The notes: generated by a model from the sequence alone, not told the origin. A DNA stretch of 64,000 nucleotides from Tolypeutes matacus (GCA_026826555.1 JAKSZT010054324.1:744001-808000); one strand, 5' to 3'; positions 22,930 through 35,029 are shown, counted from the stretch's first letter. Made by a program: numbers and translations.

Positions 22930-24435
22930 GTTTGGAAATCAAGCCCTTTCCTTTCCACCTTTCCATATTCTTAAGTATCTCTTCAAAGTAAAAACTCATT
23001 GCATAGTGTTAGGAAATGAAAAACAAAACAGGTGCCTCTTAGAAGTAATAGCAAAATAGCATGATAATTTATTTTAGAAATAACATTTCAAACATTTACT
23101 TCACTTAAAGTGGGTAAAAGATTCTTTTATCTAATTACAGTTTTGTGTGAGAACATTGTCATGCCAAAAGAAATGAAGAAAATTAAAGACAAATGTATTT
23201 TTAGAAATAAATAACTAATTTTAAGGCATATTATTGGTGTTCAAGTCAAAGGTTTACAATTAAGAAAAATGAGGATCCCAATTTGGGCCGCTCTGACTTA
23301 AGGGGGCATTAGCAGTACAATCTGCTTCCCTGATAGAGATACTCCTGATTACAATTTGTAATAGAGTATATGGATGTGAATATGAAATGATAAGCACTGA
23401 CTCCCAAATCATTTCAGCACAACCTAAGTTACAGTGCACCTGTTTTCTGGACCTTCATATTGAAAAGAGATTATTAAAGCATATCCTGTTTTTGAGGGGG
23501 TGCATAACTAGCTGAACAGTTCTTACTCATGTCAAATGTATTTAAAAATAGCAAAGATGGGATGTTCTTCAAAATTATTTTAGTATCAACTCAATAGTCC
23601 AAGCAAGTCAAGTATTTAAGCTTCATTTATTTTAAAAGGTCTGAATTTCAAAATGCTAGTTTAGCTTTTATTAAAGCACTGATTAGCTCCATTGTAATCA
23701 CTGACATACCATCATATAACAACAAAAACTACCACGATAGCCAAATAGCAAACAGTGTAGGGAGGAGACTGATGTCAAGCTAGAATCTCTGTAAAACTCC
23801 CCTTTGTACACTATTGTCCCTTTAATATTTCATAGGCCTATATGTAGCTGTTAAATTATTCAAGCCACCTCCTTTTCCTGAACATCACATCTTTTTTATA
23901 TGGGTTTTGTCAAAAGGCTTGTAATGTGGTCTTCTATAGGAAATCTGATGCTGTATTAAGATACATGTGCTGAACTGACAGTCTCTTCCAAAGTATTAAA
24001 CTAGCACTCTCTTTGTGTACTTTTGCTAACAATAGGAAAGCTACCATGTCCAAAGAAGTATTACTTTCCTCAAAGCAAATTAGTAAAGCCTTCTCTTATA
24101 AAACCACACATACATATATTTGTCTCTTAACTATTTCCTCTAAAATCTTTTCCTTTATTTTAGTCTAAATTATTAAAAAGGAAGTGATGTCTCCTGTGGC
24201 TGTCTCTTTGTGTCTTCTGCAGTTTTTTCAGGTTGCTTAAGGCCCATAAAACAGCAACATTGAACTATTTTGCCCATTACAATAATACATCTTAAACTAG
24301 AACTATACAAAAATCAATTGGAAATTTGAATACTGAGGGTAGTCTATGTACCAAAGGAGCTAGGATTTGAACCCAAGCACAGCAAGTACCTAACAAGAGG
24401 TCAAAGAGGATGCAGCACACTACATCAAATTTTAT
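22930..24435. other. Repeat-poor unique sequence
   Basis: This 1.5-kb stretch shows no SINE, L1 or LTR motif that I recognise, which is unusual in this window. It holds no ORF of note. It might contain non-coding regulatory sequence, but nothing in the sequence alone proves it. Confidence 0.45.
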
Positions 24436-24439
24436 GACT

Positions 24440-24600
24440 ATATATTTCTCAAAAATCTTCTGAAGATTAGTATGGACTGTTCAAAATTTTAACTTTACAG
24501 ATGAAGAAACCGAGGCTTAAAGTGGTAATTTTTTTGCTCATTTTTATATAGCTAGAAAATGGCAAAGCTGGGAATCGAAATTATTCATGCCTCCCAAAGA
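24440..24600 (-). repeat. MIR relic
   Basis: 'CTTTACAGATGAAGAAACCGAGGC', 'TATATAGCTAGAAAATGGCAAAGCTGGGAATCGAA' closely follow the antisense MIR core (TTTACAGATGAGGAAACTGAGGC... CAGCTAGTAAGTGGCAGAGCTGGGATTCGAA). Confidence 0.75.
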
Positions 24601-25480
24601 ATCTATGTACATTTTCCTACTCTGCTCTCCCTCCCTCATTATTACTATAACTACTGAAAATCAGCAACATGGAAAGCTATTTAAAGTGCACTTATGCAAG
24701 TTATTCATTTATTGTGGGCATGATCTGCTGATATGCAGGCTCTGTAGTAATGATATCCTCAACTAAATGATATCCCAATTCTAAATGGTAATGAATCCCC
24801 AACATTTTCAATTTATGACCCCAAATTATTTATACTAGCTAGTACCATGATTCAGTTATAGTGGGTGTTTATTTTTTTTTCCTGACTCATTTATTGTTTG
24901 TTTTAATTGTTGATGTTCCTTTAGTTATGTAATTTAGGTTACAAGTGATTTAGTCATTTGCTTTTAAAGGACTTCTGGTGTTTATTGTATTTAATATATT
25001 AGTACATAATTATAATATTTTTAAAATTCAGCCTATTGCACTGGAAACTGCCACTTAATGTCTTTTAGGGTGTACTCTAACAAAATATTTTTGGTGGAAA
25101 ACCTGCAATCCATGTGAAAGGGAAATAAATGTGGACCACAGACAGCACAACTTTCATTTCATTTCATTTGGTCATTGTGATAAGCCCTCTCTAATTAAGC
25201 AAGATGGCTTGTGGTAAGGGAGGTAATAATCTATTAATGAAATTCATTTGTTATTAGTCCATTTTAAAAGTTTGCATTTGTGTGTTGCTAAATTTCCTAA
25301 GAAAATTACCATGAGATAATTTTACATACCATGAGAGCTCAGCATTTTATTTGATGATATTCAGAATAATCGTCATATATATCCTGTTGGTACATAATAA
25401 TTGTCAGTGGGACCACTTGTTTTCTCACATATAAATCAAGGTGCTTCCTATCTACCTTTGCACAAACACCAATGGGCTTG
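24601..25480. other. Repeat-poor unique sequence
   Basis: No repeat recognised apart from a short TTTCA tandem (about 25154-25169). The stretch 25080-25260 has mixed composition with homeodomain-like CTAATTA and looks unlike the flanking AT-rich filler. No ORF. Confidence 0.4.
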
Positions 25481-25484
25481 AGGT

Positions 25485-25820
25485 CAGAAATCTGTGACTT
25501 AAATTCCAACATTGTTCCTTAAACTAGTCACTTTCTGAGATATTCTGTTGTCAATATCCTAAGAATTCACTCATTCATTCACTCTCAGTTACTGCCATTT
25601 CTGTAACAGTTATGATGCTGTTTTCTGGGGATACAAAAATCAAGTAGACATGTTTCTTGCTTCCAAGGCAATCAGAGACCATAGTTTAAAAAGAAAAACA
25701 GATTAATTACCAAAATGAGGTTCACTGTCTTTATCTATAAACTTGGGCAAATAAATCTCATTGTAGGAATCAGAAGACCCAATAAATGTTATAGTACTTT
25801 GTAAACTATAAAGAGGCCCT
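25485..25820 (+). repeat. MIR-like and other ancient repeat relics
   Basis: 'GACTTAAATTCCAACATTGTTCC' and 'AACTAGTCACTTTCTGAG' resemble a plus-strand MIR head. About 25565-25690 ('TTCATTCACTCTCAG', 'GATGCTGTTTTCTGGGGATACA') is the start of the same ancient repeat seen at 60.66 kb. 'CTGTCTTTATCTATAAACTTGGGC' and 'CATTGTAGGAATCAGAAGACCC' look like a MIR tail resuming. Possibly a MIR interrupted by the second repeat. Confidence 0.4.
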
Positions 25821-26458
25821 ACATGTGTATTAGTCAGCCAAAGGGGTGCTGATGCAAAGTACCAGAAATTTGTTGGCTTTTATAAAAGGTGTTTATTTGG
25901 GGTACACGCTTATAGTCACAAGGCCTTAAAGAGTCCAACTCATAGTACCGTAACAGGTACTTTCTCACCCAAAGTCTGTTGCCACGTGTTGACACAAGAT
26001 AGCGGGTGACGTCTGTGAGGGTTCAGCCTTCCTCTTTCCTCTTAAGGCTCTGTGGGTCTGGCTTCTTCTGATCTCAGCTGTAGGCTGGCATAAGGCTCAT
26101 CTCTCTTCTGGGGTTCATTTCTTTCCAGGCCCAGCTGGTCTGTTCTCTTCGCAAGGTCAGCTGTAAACTATTAGGTTCATCTCTCTTCCTAGGGCCTCAG
26201 GATCCTCTGTGTATCTTCTCCGTATATCTACATCTGCATGAGAGTCTGTTTTATCAGCCCAACAAGGGGATGGGGATTCAACCCTGCATGCCCTAATGAC
26301 TTGGTCAAATCAAAGCCCTAATCTTAACATAATTTAATCAAGGACATCTGAGCTGAATCTAATGCTATCAAAGGGTATCACACCCAGAGGAACAGAACAG
26401 TTTACAAACATAAATATTTTTTTAGAATTCATAAATAAAATCAAACTGCTACAACATG
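25821..26458 (-). mobile_element. Xenarthran-type ERV solo LTR, antisense, with 5-bp TSD
   Basis: The LTR runs from TGTATTAGTCAGCC (25826) to CAAACTGCTACA (26453), 628 bases, with a perfect 5-bp TSD ACATG at 25821-25825 and 26454-26458. Read on the minus strand it has 'ACCCCAAATAAACACC', an AATAAA in the expected R region, and 'CACCCCTTTGGCTGACTAATACA' at its end. No internal retroviral region is present, so this is a solo LTR left by recombination. Confidence 0.88.
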
Positions 26459-26869
26459 TAATGTATATGAGGGCTGAAACAAAACTTTACACAATTATAA
26501 ATTCTGCAAGCTTAACTACTGATCAAAAATACAAATAATTATAACAAATTCTCTAGCACAGAGAAACTATGCTTAAAGTATACAATCAATGAGTTTGTTG
26601 AAAGAATTAATAAACATATGATTCCATATTGCAATGTTGTATATTATTTTTACTTACAGCATTAGCAAAAATTTTAAGTGATACTTGTAAATAGTAAGCA
26701 TTTGGGGAATATAAATAACTAAAGCCTTTCTAGAAAGGAATTTATATTCAATGTTTATCAAGATACTTAGAAATTTATCCACAGAGCAATATTTATTTTG
26801 ATATTTATAATTTTTAACTTATTTATATAGCAATATGTCCAGCAATAGGGACAAAATGCAAGGTAGAAA
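26459..26869. other. Intergenic, nothing recognised
   Basis: AT-rich; no supported feature. Confidence 0.5.
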
Positions 26870-27250
26870 AAAGAGCAAATGTAAAACCCTGGCCTTTGGG
26901 GCACACTTGCCCAAGGAAAGCAACAAGAATAGTGTAGTTAAAGCTTAATGAAGGGACAGTTGCAGGAGACAATTTCAGAGGAGTGAAAGTGTCCCAGATC
27001 ATAGAGATCCTCTAAATAAAATAAATAGCCATGAGGATTTTAGGTAGAACAGTTAGCTGATTTCATTTGCACTTGAAAAAGGCAGCTTTGACTTCTATTT
27101 GTAAAACAGTTTGCCTACATGGGTACAAATTTGGGTGACTGAAACTAAGAAGGAGAATAATACAATAATACAGGCAAGAGATGGTGGTGGCTTACACCAG
27201 GGTTTCACAGTGCACAAGATGAGAGGTGGTCAGATTATGGACATTTTTGA
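26870..27250 (+). repeat. Ancient interspersed repeat, 3' half
   Basis: Reads like the widespread eutherian repeat with the order 'GCAAAGGCCCTGAGG', 'ATTTTATTCTAAGTG', 'AAAGATCACTCTGGCTGC', 'GAGATGATGGTGGCTTGG'. Here it shows 'CTGGCCTTTGGGGCACAC', 'AAGGCAGCTTTGACTTC' and 'GGCAAGAGATGGTGGTGGCTTACA'. A related copy is split at 60.65 and 62.2 kb. I leave the subfamily open. Confidence 0.5.
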
Positions 27251-27339
27251 AGATAGAAACTCAATAACCTTATGATGGAAACTTTTTCTGTACATTATGT
27301 CAAAAGTTATGACTAATGGGCATTATAGGCCAGATTATT

Positions 27340-27690
27340 CTGTATTTTAACTAAGGTCTGTTTCTTTTGCCCCAGAAGACTACTTGTTGCACTTGCAGTT
27401 CTGTGGAATCATGTGACTGAGTTTTCTCCAATCGAATATAAGTGGAAGTGATGTATTTCATTTCTTGTTCTGGCCCCAAACCCACATACAATCACAAGGG
27501 CTCACTGTCTCTTCTTTCGTCTGCAAGCCAGACTTAGTCCTAGACAATAGCAGAGTAACTGAATACAAGGAAGCTTGCTCACTCCACCACAAAGCTGTAT
27601 AAATCTGCTAAATGAGGAAGAAATAAACCATACTGTATGAAGACACTGAAATTTAGAATTGTTTGTTACAGTAGTTAGTGTACCCTAATT
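27340..27690 (+). mobile_element. Decayed LTR (MaLR/ERVL-like)
   Basis: 'GTGGAATCATGTGACTGAGTTTTC', 'AGAAATAAACCATACTG', 'GAATTGTTTGTTACAGTAG' and 'TAGTGTACCCTAATTATTATAAT' keep the 3' layout of old LTRs (AATAAA, then TTGTTTGTTACAGCA, then a terminal CCTGAC/TAATACA-like end). Confidence 0.5.
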
Positions 27691-28185
27691 ATTATAATAC
27701 TATATATTCATATAAAATATCTGTAAATGAAAAACCATCTGCTACTCAATGCTGCAGATCAATGATTTTATCCCTGCTGATACTTGCTTCATTTAATATT
27801 TCCTAATAATTTGTTTTTGGGTGACAAAATTGCCTAAATAGCTGTACATAATCTCAGAACGGCAAATGTCTTTATTTCCATATGTGGAATTGTTTAGTTG
27901 GAATATTAAGAAATTTAAGCTACCAACATGCATTATACATTCATATTTTTAAAATGAGAAAATAGTAAAATTACTTGTCATCTCATTTTGCCTGCAAATA
28001 AATAACACACTTAGAATGAATGTTAAAGATTATTGATTTTGGAATCTGGGAGATGAGGCCCTGCAATAATTTCTCAATCTTTTTCTGTCCCATTTTCCCC
28101 CTGAACCACTTTTGTAATATCATAATTATAATTCATATTGTTTTTTAAAATCTTAATTGAACCCTAATGTAGAATTTGATGCCTG
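27691..28185. other. Intergenic, nothing recognised
   Basis: AT-rich; no supported feature. Confidence 0.5.
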
Positions 28186-28189
28186 TCAC

Positions 28190-28560
28190 TCTTTCATCAC
28201 TGCTCACCACCCCTCATCCACAGATTCTTGGTTTTCTGTTTATTCTACAGACTCCTCCTTCTCAATCTTTTTGGCAGTCTTTTGTCCTCTACCTAATCTT
28301 TAAATGTTCAGTTCTTTACCCTAAACCGTTTTTTCATTAGTTACCCAGGGAAACTCACTCACAAAATTCAATTATCATCTATAAACCAATGGTTTAAAAT
28401 ATACATCCTCAACCCAGACTTCTATTATGGCATCACCAAACCAAATATACAACTATCTATTTAATGTGTATTAGTTAATGGATAAATCCAGAGAACTTAA
28501 ATCTCAATATGTCCGAACCTGAACTTCATGTCTTACTTCTACACTTGTATTCACTATTTA
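28190..28560 (+). mobile_element. L2 relic covering part of the RT-coding region
   Basis: 'CTTTAAATGTTCAGTTC', 'AAATTCAATTATCATCTATAAACC' and 'ATATACATCCTCAACCCAGAC' followed by 'AACTTAAATCTCAATATGTCCGAACCTGAACTTCATG' match the order of the L2 region. In intact copies this region codes for the YADD active-site motif of its reverse transcriptase, with 'CTCAACATGTCCAAAACTGAACTCATC' downstream. Here all frames are broken. Confidence 0.65.
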
Positions 28561-29080
28561 ATTGAAAAATACAAATATCTAAGCCATAGATCAAATAATT
28601 CACCTGGAATTTATTGCTTTGGGATCTGATAAAATTAGGAATGCTTCTCATCTCTGCAAAAAATGGTATTTTGATTATTTTTCAATGAGAAGGAAAATTT
28701 AGTCATAAACAGAAAGTTTTAGACATCCTGTACACAAAATAATGCTCAAAGTAAAAGTTTCAAGTATCACCTTTACAGCCTTCATTCTACACAAAGGTAT
28801 AAATATTTAGTAATCTGAAAAGTTCTTTGTCCTGGAGCTGATATTTCTCACTTGCTGTTTGAGAGCATATGGTAAAGGGAAGGTTCCCCTATGTCTCAGA
28901 GCCAAATCTATACAGGCTCAACCAGGATCTGCTTTACTTCATTGTGAAATCCAGTTACAGAACATATTTGCCATGTTATATGGTCATATAAGAAGATATA
29001 GGAAGCTTCATGCTTCTCATTAGGGGCATGAGTCAAGGAATGAGTATATACTATAGTAACATATTTTTTCAGCAAATTTA
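28561..29080. other. Intergenic, nothing recognised
   Basis: No supported feature. Confidence 0.5.
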
Positions 29081-29084
29081 TAGA

Positions 29085-29560
29085 CTATAATTTACTTCAA
29101 TGCTGTAAAATACATTTTAAGTGTACATTCCTTTGAGTTTTGAGAAAGATAGAAAACATTCTCAGACCTCTTAAAGGCTGTTTTTACCCCCTCCCAAGCA
29201 ATCCTCAATAGCAGGCAACAACTGATCTATTTTTGTCCTTCTAATATAGTTTCATATAAATAAAATCATATAGTATGTACTTTTTTGTGCCTGGCTTCTT
29301 TCATTCAGGATAGTATTTTTTCTTTCAGCCTAGTATTTTGAGATGTATCCATGTAATTGTAGGAATCAGTAGTTTATTATTGCTATTTTTATTACTATTA
29401 TTATTTTGCTGAGTACTAGTCCACAGAATTTCTAAGATCATCTTGTCAGTTCCTACAAAATAGCTGCTGGGGTATTATTGGAATTGCATTGAGAGATAAA
29501 TTTGGGAAGAACTGACATTGTAACAATACTTAGTCTTCCAATTCATGATGACAGCATAGT
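29085..29560 (-). mobile_element. L1 fragments, antisense
   Basis: 29085-29410 is an antisense L1 3' end ('GCCTGGCTTCTTTCATTCAGGATAG', 'TTTTGAGATGTATCCATG'). 29415-29560 is an antisense ORF2 piece ('AAGATCATCTTGTCAGTTCCTACAAA', 'GGAATTGCATTGAGAGATAAATTTGGG'). The join is not colinear with an L1, so at least two events are involved. Confidence 0.7.
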
Positions 29561-29564
29561 TCTC

Positions 29565-31020
29565 CATCATACCTGTTAAGCAATAACTCCCATTACCTCT
29601 TCTCCCCACCACTGGTAACCACTATATTCTTTCTATCACTATGAATTTGTGTATTCTGATTTTCATATAAAACAAGTTATATAATATTTGTCCTTTCATG
29701 TCTGGCTTATTTCACTCAACATCATGTCTTCAAGATTCACCCAGGGTATAGTAAATACCAGCACTTTATTTCCTTTTATTGCAGAATAACATTCCATTGT
29801 ATGTACATGTCACATTTTGTTTCACCATTCATTAGTTGATGGACACTTGGGGTCCTTCCACCTTTTGGATATTGTGAATTATACAGCAATGAATTGACAT
29901 GATCTCTAGTATAGAAAATCCCAAAGAAACCACAAGAAAGCTAATAGATTTAATAAATGAATTCAGCAAAGTTGCAGGACACAAGATAAACATGCAGAAG
30001 TCAGTTGGGTTTCTATAAACCAGTAATGAACAATCTGAAAAGGATATAAAGAACATTCCATTTACAAAAGCATCTAAAAGAATGAAATGCCCAGGAATAA
30101 ATTTAACCAAGGATGTGAAAGATTTGTACATGTAAAATTACAAAACACTTCCAAAAGAAATTAAAGAAGACCTAAATAGATGGAAAGATATCCTGTGTAC
30201 ATGGATTGGAAGACTTAAAATTGTTAAGATATCAATACTATCTGAAGGTATCAACAAATTCCGTGCAATCCCTATAAAAATTCCAGCAGCCTCTTTAGCA
30301 GAAATGGAAATGCTGATCCTTAAATTAATATGGAATTGCATTGGGCCCTGAATAGCCAAAAAAAAATTTTTGGAGGATTCACACTTACTCATTTAAAAAA
30401 TTACTATAAATATACAGTAATTACAACCATATGATACCGGAGTAAGGATAGACCAATGGGATAGAATTGAGACCAGAGAAAAATCCAAATGTCCATGGTC
30501 AATTGATTATTGATAAGGGTGCTGAGTCCATTCAATAGGGAAAGAATATGCTCTTCAACAAATAGGACTGAGATAACTGGAAATCCATATGCAAAAGAAT
30601 ACAATTGTAAATCTACCTCTCACCATGTACAAAAAATAATTCAAAATGCATCAACAGCCTAAACATAAGAGCTAATAGTAGACAAATCTTTTGAAAAAGC
30701 ATGAAGAAATATCTTTAGGACTTAGTATTAGGCAATGTATTTTTAGATTTTGTACTAAAAGCACAAGCAACAAAAGAAAAATTAGATAAAATGGACTTTA
30801 TCAGAATTGAAAACAGAAGCATCTAAGAACATTAGCAAGAAATTGAAAAGACAATTTACAGAATGGGAGAAAATATTCAGATCTCATATATCCAATAAGA
30901 GTTTAATTCCCAGAATATATAAAGAAATCCTACAACTCAACAACAAAAAGGCAAACAAATCCAATTTTAAAAAATGGGCTAAGGATTTAAATAGACATTT
31001 CTCCAAAAAACATACATAAA
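29565..31020. mobile_element. L1 with head-to-head inverted segments
   Basis: 29565-29885 is antisense L1 3' end ('TTTGGATATTGTGAATTATACAGC', 'CATTCATTAGTTGATGGACACTTGGGG'). 29886-31020 is sense ORF2 (reading RWKDILCTWIGRLKIVKISIL, the L1 ORF2 domain after the RT core, then 'NEFSKVAGHKINMQKS'). The order and orientation fit an antisense L1 whose 5' part was inverted during insertion (twin priming), with loss of the ORF2 stretch between the two priming points. The sense ORF2 is interrupted by stops, so it is inert. Confidence 0.65.
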
Positions 31021-31208
31021 TGGCCATTTCTTTTGCAGTCAATTTTGCTCAATTGTGCTTTCAAATATTTGTAAATTCACTGTCCTAAAGATGTAAAAAA
31101 TGTTGACCTAATTATCCATTTAATGCATGCATTATTTGTAGTGATGCATCCACTGTCATCTCTAACATTGCTAATATATTCTTTCTTGCTTGCTTGCTTT
31201 TTCAGTCT

Positions 31209-31413
31209 AGCTAGAGCAGGGGTTCTTAATCTTTTTTGTTCGATGGACCCCTTTGCCAGTCAGGTGAAAACAATGGACTCCTTACAAAGTCCACACTATA
31301 TTGTGTTTTATTTAATAAATATATCACACTCACACTAACAGATCCCCACAAGAATGCTTTTCGAATTTAAATTCAAGCTCATGGACCCCCTTTTAAGAAC
31401 ACTTGAGCTAGAA
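31209..31413 (+). mobile_element. MER5-like nonautonomous hAT element
   Basis: The element (31217-31405, 189 bases) begins CAGGGGTTCTTAATC and ends with the inverted version TTTTAAGAACACTTG. Between them are 'GATGGACCCCTTTGCC' and 'CATGGACCCCCTTTTAAG', typical of the MER5/Charlie group. An 8-bp TSD, AGCTAGAG/AGCTAGAA (31209-31216 and 31406-31413), is the hAT duplication length. Removing it restores continuous antisense L1 sequence. It carries no transposase and depended on an autonomous hAT. Confidence 0.85.
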
Positions 31414-32274
31414 GTTTATCATTTTTAATATTTTCAAGAACAAGTTTTCTGTTCCATTGATTTTTCCCTATTGTTTGTCAGTTATATAATTCATTTAATC
31501 CATTCTTTATCTTTAATATGTCACTTATTTCTCCTATAGTGTATTTAATTTTCTCTACCTTTTAAAATTTTTTGGTGTAGATATTTAGACAATTGATTTT
31601 AAATCTGTCTTCTTTTCTAATATAAGTACTTAAAAACATGAATTGCCCTTTCAGTACTATTTACTTTAATCCACATATTTTATTACATTGTGTTTTCATT
31701 TTATTAGCAAATAAAATATTTGCTAATTCCCCTTGTAACTTCTTCTTTGATTTATTCATTAGTTACTTTGATTACTGACTATTGTAATGAGTTTTGCCTA
31801 CTTTCCAAAGATTTGTAGAGTTTCAAGAAGTTGTTCTGTAACATTTCTTATTCAATTATGATAGAGTCAGATACTATATTCTGTATATTTTTAATCCTCA
31901 TAAAATTATTGATTCTTAACTCAGGTTGTATCATATGGCATATAGGGTGCAAGTTCCATGGGCACCTGAAAAAATGTGTATTCAGCTATTGTCAATAGTA
32001 GTATTCTATAAATGTGTATTCCAACAAATAGGCTGATAGTGTTATTTAACTCTTCTTTATTCCTATTTATTTTCTGTACTCTATTGGATTAATTAAGAAT
32101 AATTATGGGATTTCCACTAATATCCTCTAATGGCTTATTACATAAGCATATTTAAAGATATTGGTTATTCTAGAGTTTTTAATGTGTCTCTAATATATCA
32201 GAGTATCATTTAAAATACTATACTAATTTATATTATAATATATGAAGCTTGCAGGGGTATAATTTTATTTTATT

Positions 32275-32645
32275 TTATTTAAAAAAATTTTTAAAGATAC
32301 TTAGATTACACAACAAATGCAGGGGATCCTGCACCCCCTACCCCTCCCACACTTTCCCACACCAACAATGTCCCTCATCAGTGTGGTACACCTGCCACAA
32401 CTGACGAACACACACCGGAGCACTGCCACCAAGTGTGGACTACAGTTTACACCATAGTCTAAACTATTCCACACAATCTTGCAAGCTATAGCAAGATATA
32501 TAATGGCATGTATCCGTCATTGCAGCATCACCCAGGACAATTCCAATGTCCCGAAAATGCCCCCGTACCACTCCCACTCCTCTCCTGCAAGAAAATACTT
32601 TTATCCTCTCCTCCAAATTTTGATGCTGCACTTTTCTTACATTTT
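32275..32645 (-). mobile_element. L1-type 3' region, copy E, antisense
   Basis: Antisense match to the 3' end of copies A-D: 'AGATACTTAGATTACACAAC', 'CCCTCCCACACTTTCCCAC', 'GTGGACTACAGTTTACACC', 'CATTGCAGCATCACCCAGGAC'. It is 5'-truncated to about 370 bases and lies inside the older antisense L1. Confidence 0.8.
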
Positions 32646-33850
32646 ACTTCTATGTTATAAATTCCATGATATATTCTTAGTGATTTTGCTTTAAATATTA
32701 AACTATTTTAAAATAATTTTAAGAATGAGAATAAAATTAGTTTACATCCACCCACGTTTTACAATTCCAGATGTCTTCATATTTTGTACATACAAATTTC
32801 TATCTTGTGTTTTTCTTTTCCCTGAAGAATTTCCTTTAACATTTCTTGTAGCACAGGTTTACTAGGCGAAAATAATCTTTAATCTGACATTTTTAAAATT
32901 TGAAAATGTCCTTATTATACATTCAGTTTAGGAAGATTTTTTTTCAGGATATATATTTTCTAGGTTGACAGATTTCCTTTTACCATTTTAGAATGTGATT
33001 CCATTGTCTTCTACCTTGCATATTTTCTGGAGAAAAGATTGGAGTGATGCTTATAGTGATTCCTTTGTATCCAATGCACCTGTTTTTATTGAGCTCTTTA
33101 TAAGATTTTTCTGATTACAGGCTTTCCTCAAATTGCTTATTGTGCTCCTTTGTATGCTTGTCTTTGTATTTTTCTGTTTTGTGTTCATGGAGATTCTTGA
33201 ATCTGTGGCTTTATTATTTTCATCCAATTTGGAAATTTTTCAGACATTATTTCTTCAAATATTTTTCATTATTCCCACTCTTCCTTTTCTTCTACTGGGA
33301 TTCCAACTTCATGTGTATTAGGCTGCTTGATCTTTTCACTCAGTTTAATAAAGTCTTTCTCATTTTTGCTTTTTTAATGTATTGTTTTAACCTTTACTTA
33401 AGTTTTTGATAGTTTCCATTGTTTTGGTTACAAGTTCAGTGATATTTTCTCCTGTATCATGAAATATGCTATTTATCACATTGTCTGAGATTTTACCTTC
33501 AGGTTTGTATTTTTAAATTCTAAAAATTTCACTTGGTTATTTTCCTATCTTCTACTTCTGTCCTAATTATGTTCATATTCTCTTTTATACAATTAAGCTT
33601 ATTGAGTACAATTTTAATAACTGTTTTAATAAACTTACCTTACCTGCTAATTCCATCATCTTTTTTTTTTTTTTTAAGTCTCTATTGACTGAATTTCCTC
33701 TTGTTTGGGGGTCGTATTTTCCTGCACATTCATCTACTGAGCTTTATTTGAATATCATATATTGAATTTTATGATATTGAATTCAATGTTTTTAGTTTTT
33801 TAAATGAGTTTTGAAGCTTATTTTGTCAAGCAAGTAAGGAAATTGTAGTT

Positions 33851-35025
33851 CAGTTTAATTTCTTAAGGCTTATTTTTATGCTTTTGTTTTCTGTTGTTTT
33901 TTTAAAAGAAGATTTCTAGAGTAGACTTTATTCTATGACTAATTTATTCCCACTTCTAAAGTGTGACATTTTTGGGGTCTCTACTCAATGTCCATGTATT
34001 CAAAGAGCCCTTTCAAGATGGACATTGAGAATGCAATCATTTCCCAGTCTTATATGAGACATGGGGATTTTCTGGTGTGTAGCTCTTTAATAATTGTTCT
34101 ATCTTTATAATTTATTTCTAACTGGGTCTCATAAGTTTTAATTCTATGCTTTCTCTATTTATAATTACCTGTCCTGAGAGTGAGAATACTGACTGTCATT
34201 ATTCACAATATATTCACTCATTTTCTCAGTTCCAGAATATACATAGAGTATTTTAGGAACTGTTTCTAAGTGTGAAGATATAAAGTCAAAACACTGTATT
34301 CAAAACTTACTTATATAAATTCTCCCTCCCTACAGAGAGTTTCATCAGTTATGTTTGTATTTGATTTTGCTCCACCCTTCCTATCCTGGTTGATATTCAT
34401 TCTTATTTGACTATGTGACTGATTACCATGATTCTAAAAGTCAAGAAGGTGCAAAAAGTTATAATCACAGATTTGTCCTTTACTTTCTTTCTGTTCTCAT
34501 TACTCTATAATTTTAATACCATTTCTTTCTACCCTTCACATGTAACTGACCTCATTATTTATTCACCCTTTCTGTGTTTTTTACACATATGAGCAAATAT
34601 GTGCATATTATTCTTTATTCCATTTCTTACTTACAAAAAATTTCATACTGTAAATATATATTGATTTTTCATTTACTAAAAAAGACCAGTATAGGAACGA
34701 TTGGCAATCCTAAATATGGTCTCTATACCAATAAGTGCTTCTTTCAATGTTAAGTTTTTGATTATGGAAACTTTATAGTGGTTATGTAAAATAAAATAAA
34801 ATGCTTGATTTTAGGAAATACACATTGGATTATCAGGAGGCAAATAAGCATATGTTCTCAATTTGCAGAAATAGTTCCGAAAAATAATATGTAAATATAA
34901 TGTGCAAATTTTGATAAATATACATACATTATATCTTCCCCAAATTAAAAACTTTCTAAATAACAAAATATATAGTAACCAAAATATATTAGAATATATT
35001 ACAAAAGACTATATTAAAATGTACT
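33851..35025. other. Intergenic, possible decayed L1
   Basis: AT-rich; some stretches (about 33900-34320) may continue the antisense L1 5' region, but I cannot support it with motifs. Confidence 0.35.
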
Positions 35026-35029
35026 ATTA

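Larger units (their letters stand above)
31040..33850 (-). mobile_element. Old L1, antisense, ORF2 5' part through 5' region
   Basis: Antisense ORF2 motifs include 'TCAAGAACAAGTTTTCTGTTCC' (31435), 'TTTTCTAATATAAGTACTTAAAAAC' (31613) and 'GTTCCATGGGCACCTGAAAAAATGTGTATTCAGC' (31955). Further along are L1 5'-region motifs: 'CATTTCTTGTAGCACAGGTTTAC' (32840), 'TCTAGGTTGACAGATTTCC' (32960), 'CCATTGTCTTCTACCTTGC' (33003), 'CATTATTTCTTCAAATATTTTTC' (33244). Frames are broken. A MER5-like hAT element (31217-31405) and an antisense lineage L1 3' end (about 32275-32645) interrupt it. Confidence 0.75.

Noticed and set aside
25821..26458. Endogenous retrovirus with genes
   Set aside because: Only LTRs are present here and at the other LTR sites; no gag, pol or env sequence is visible.
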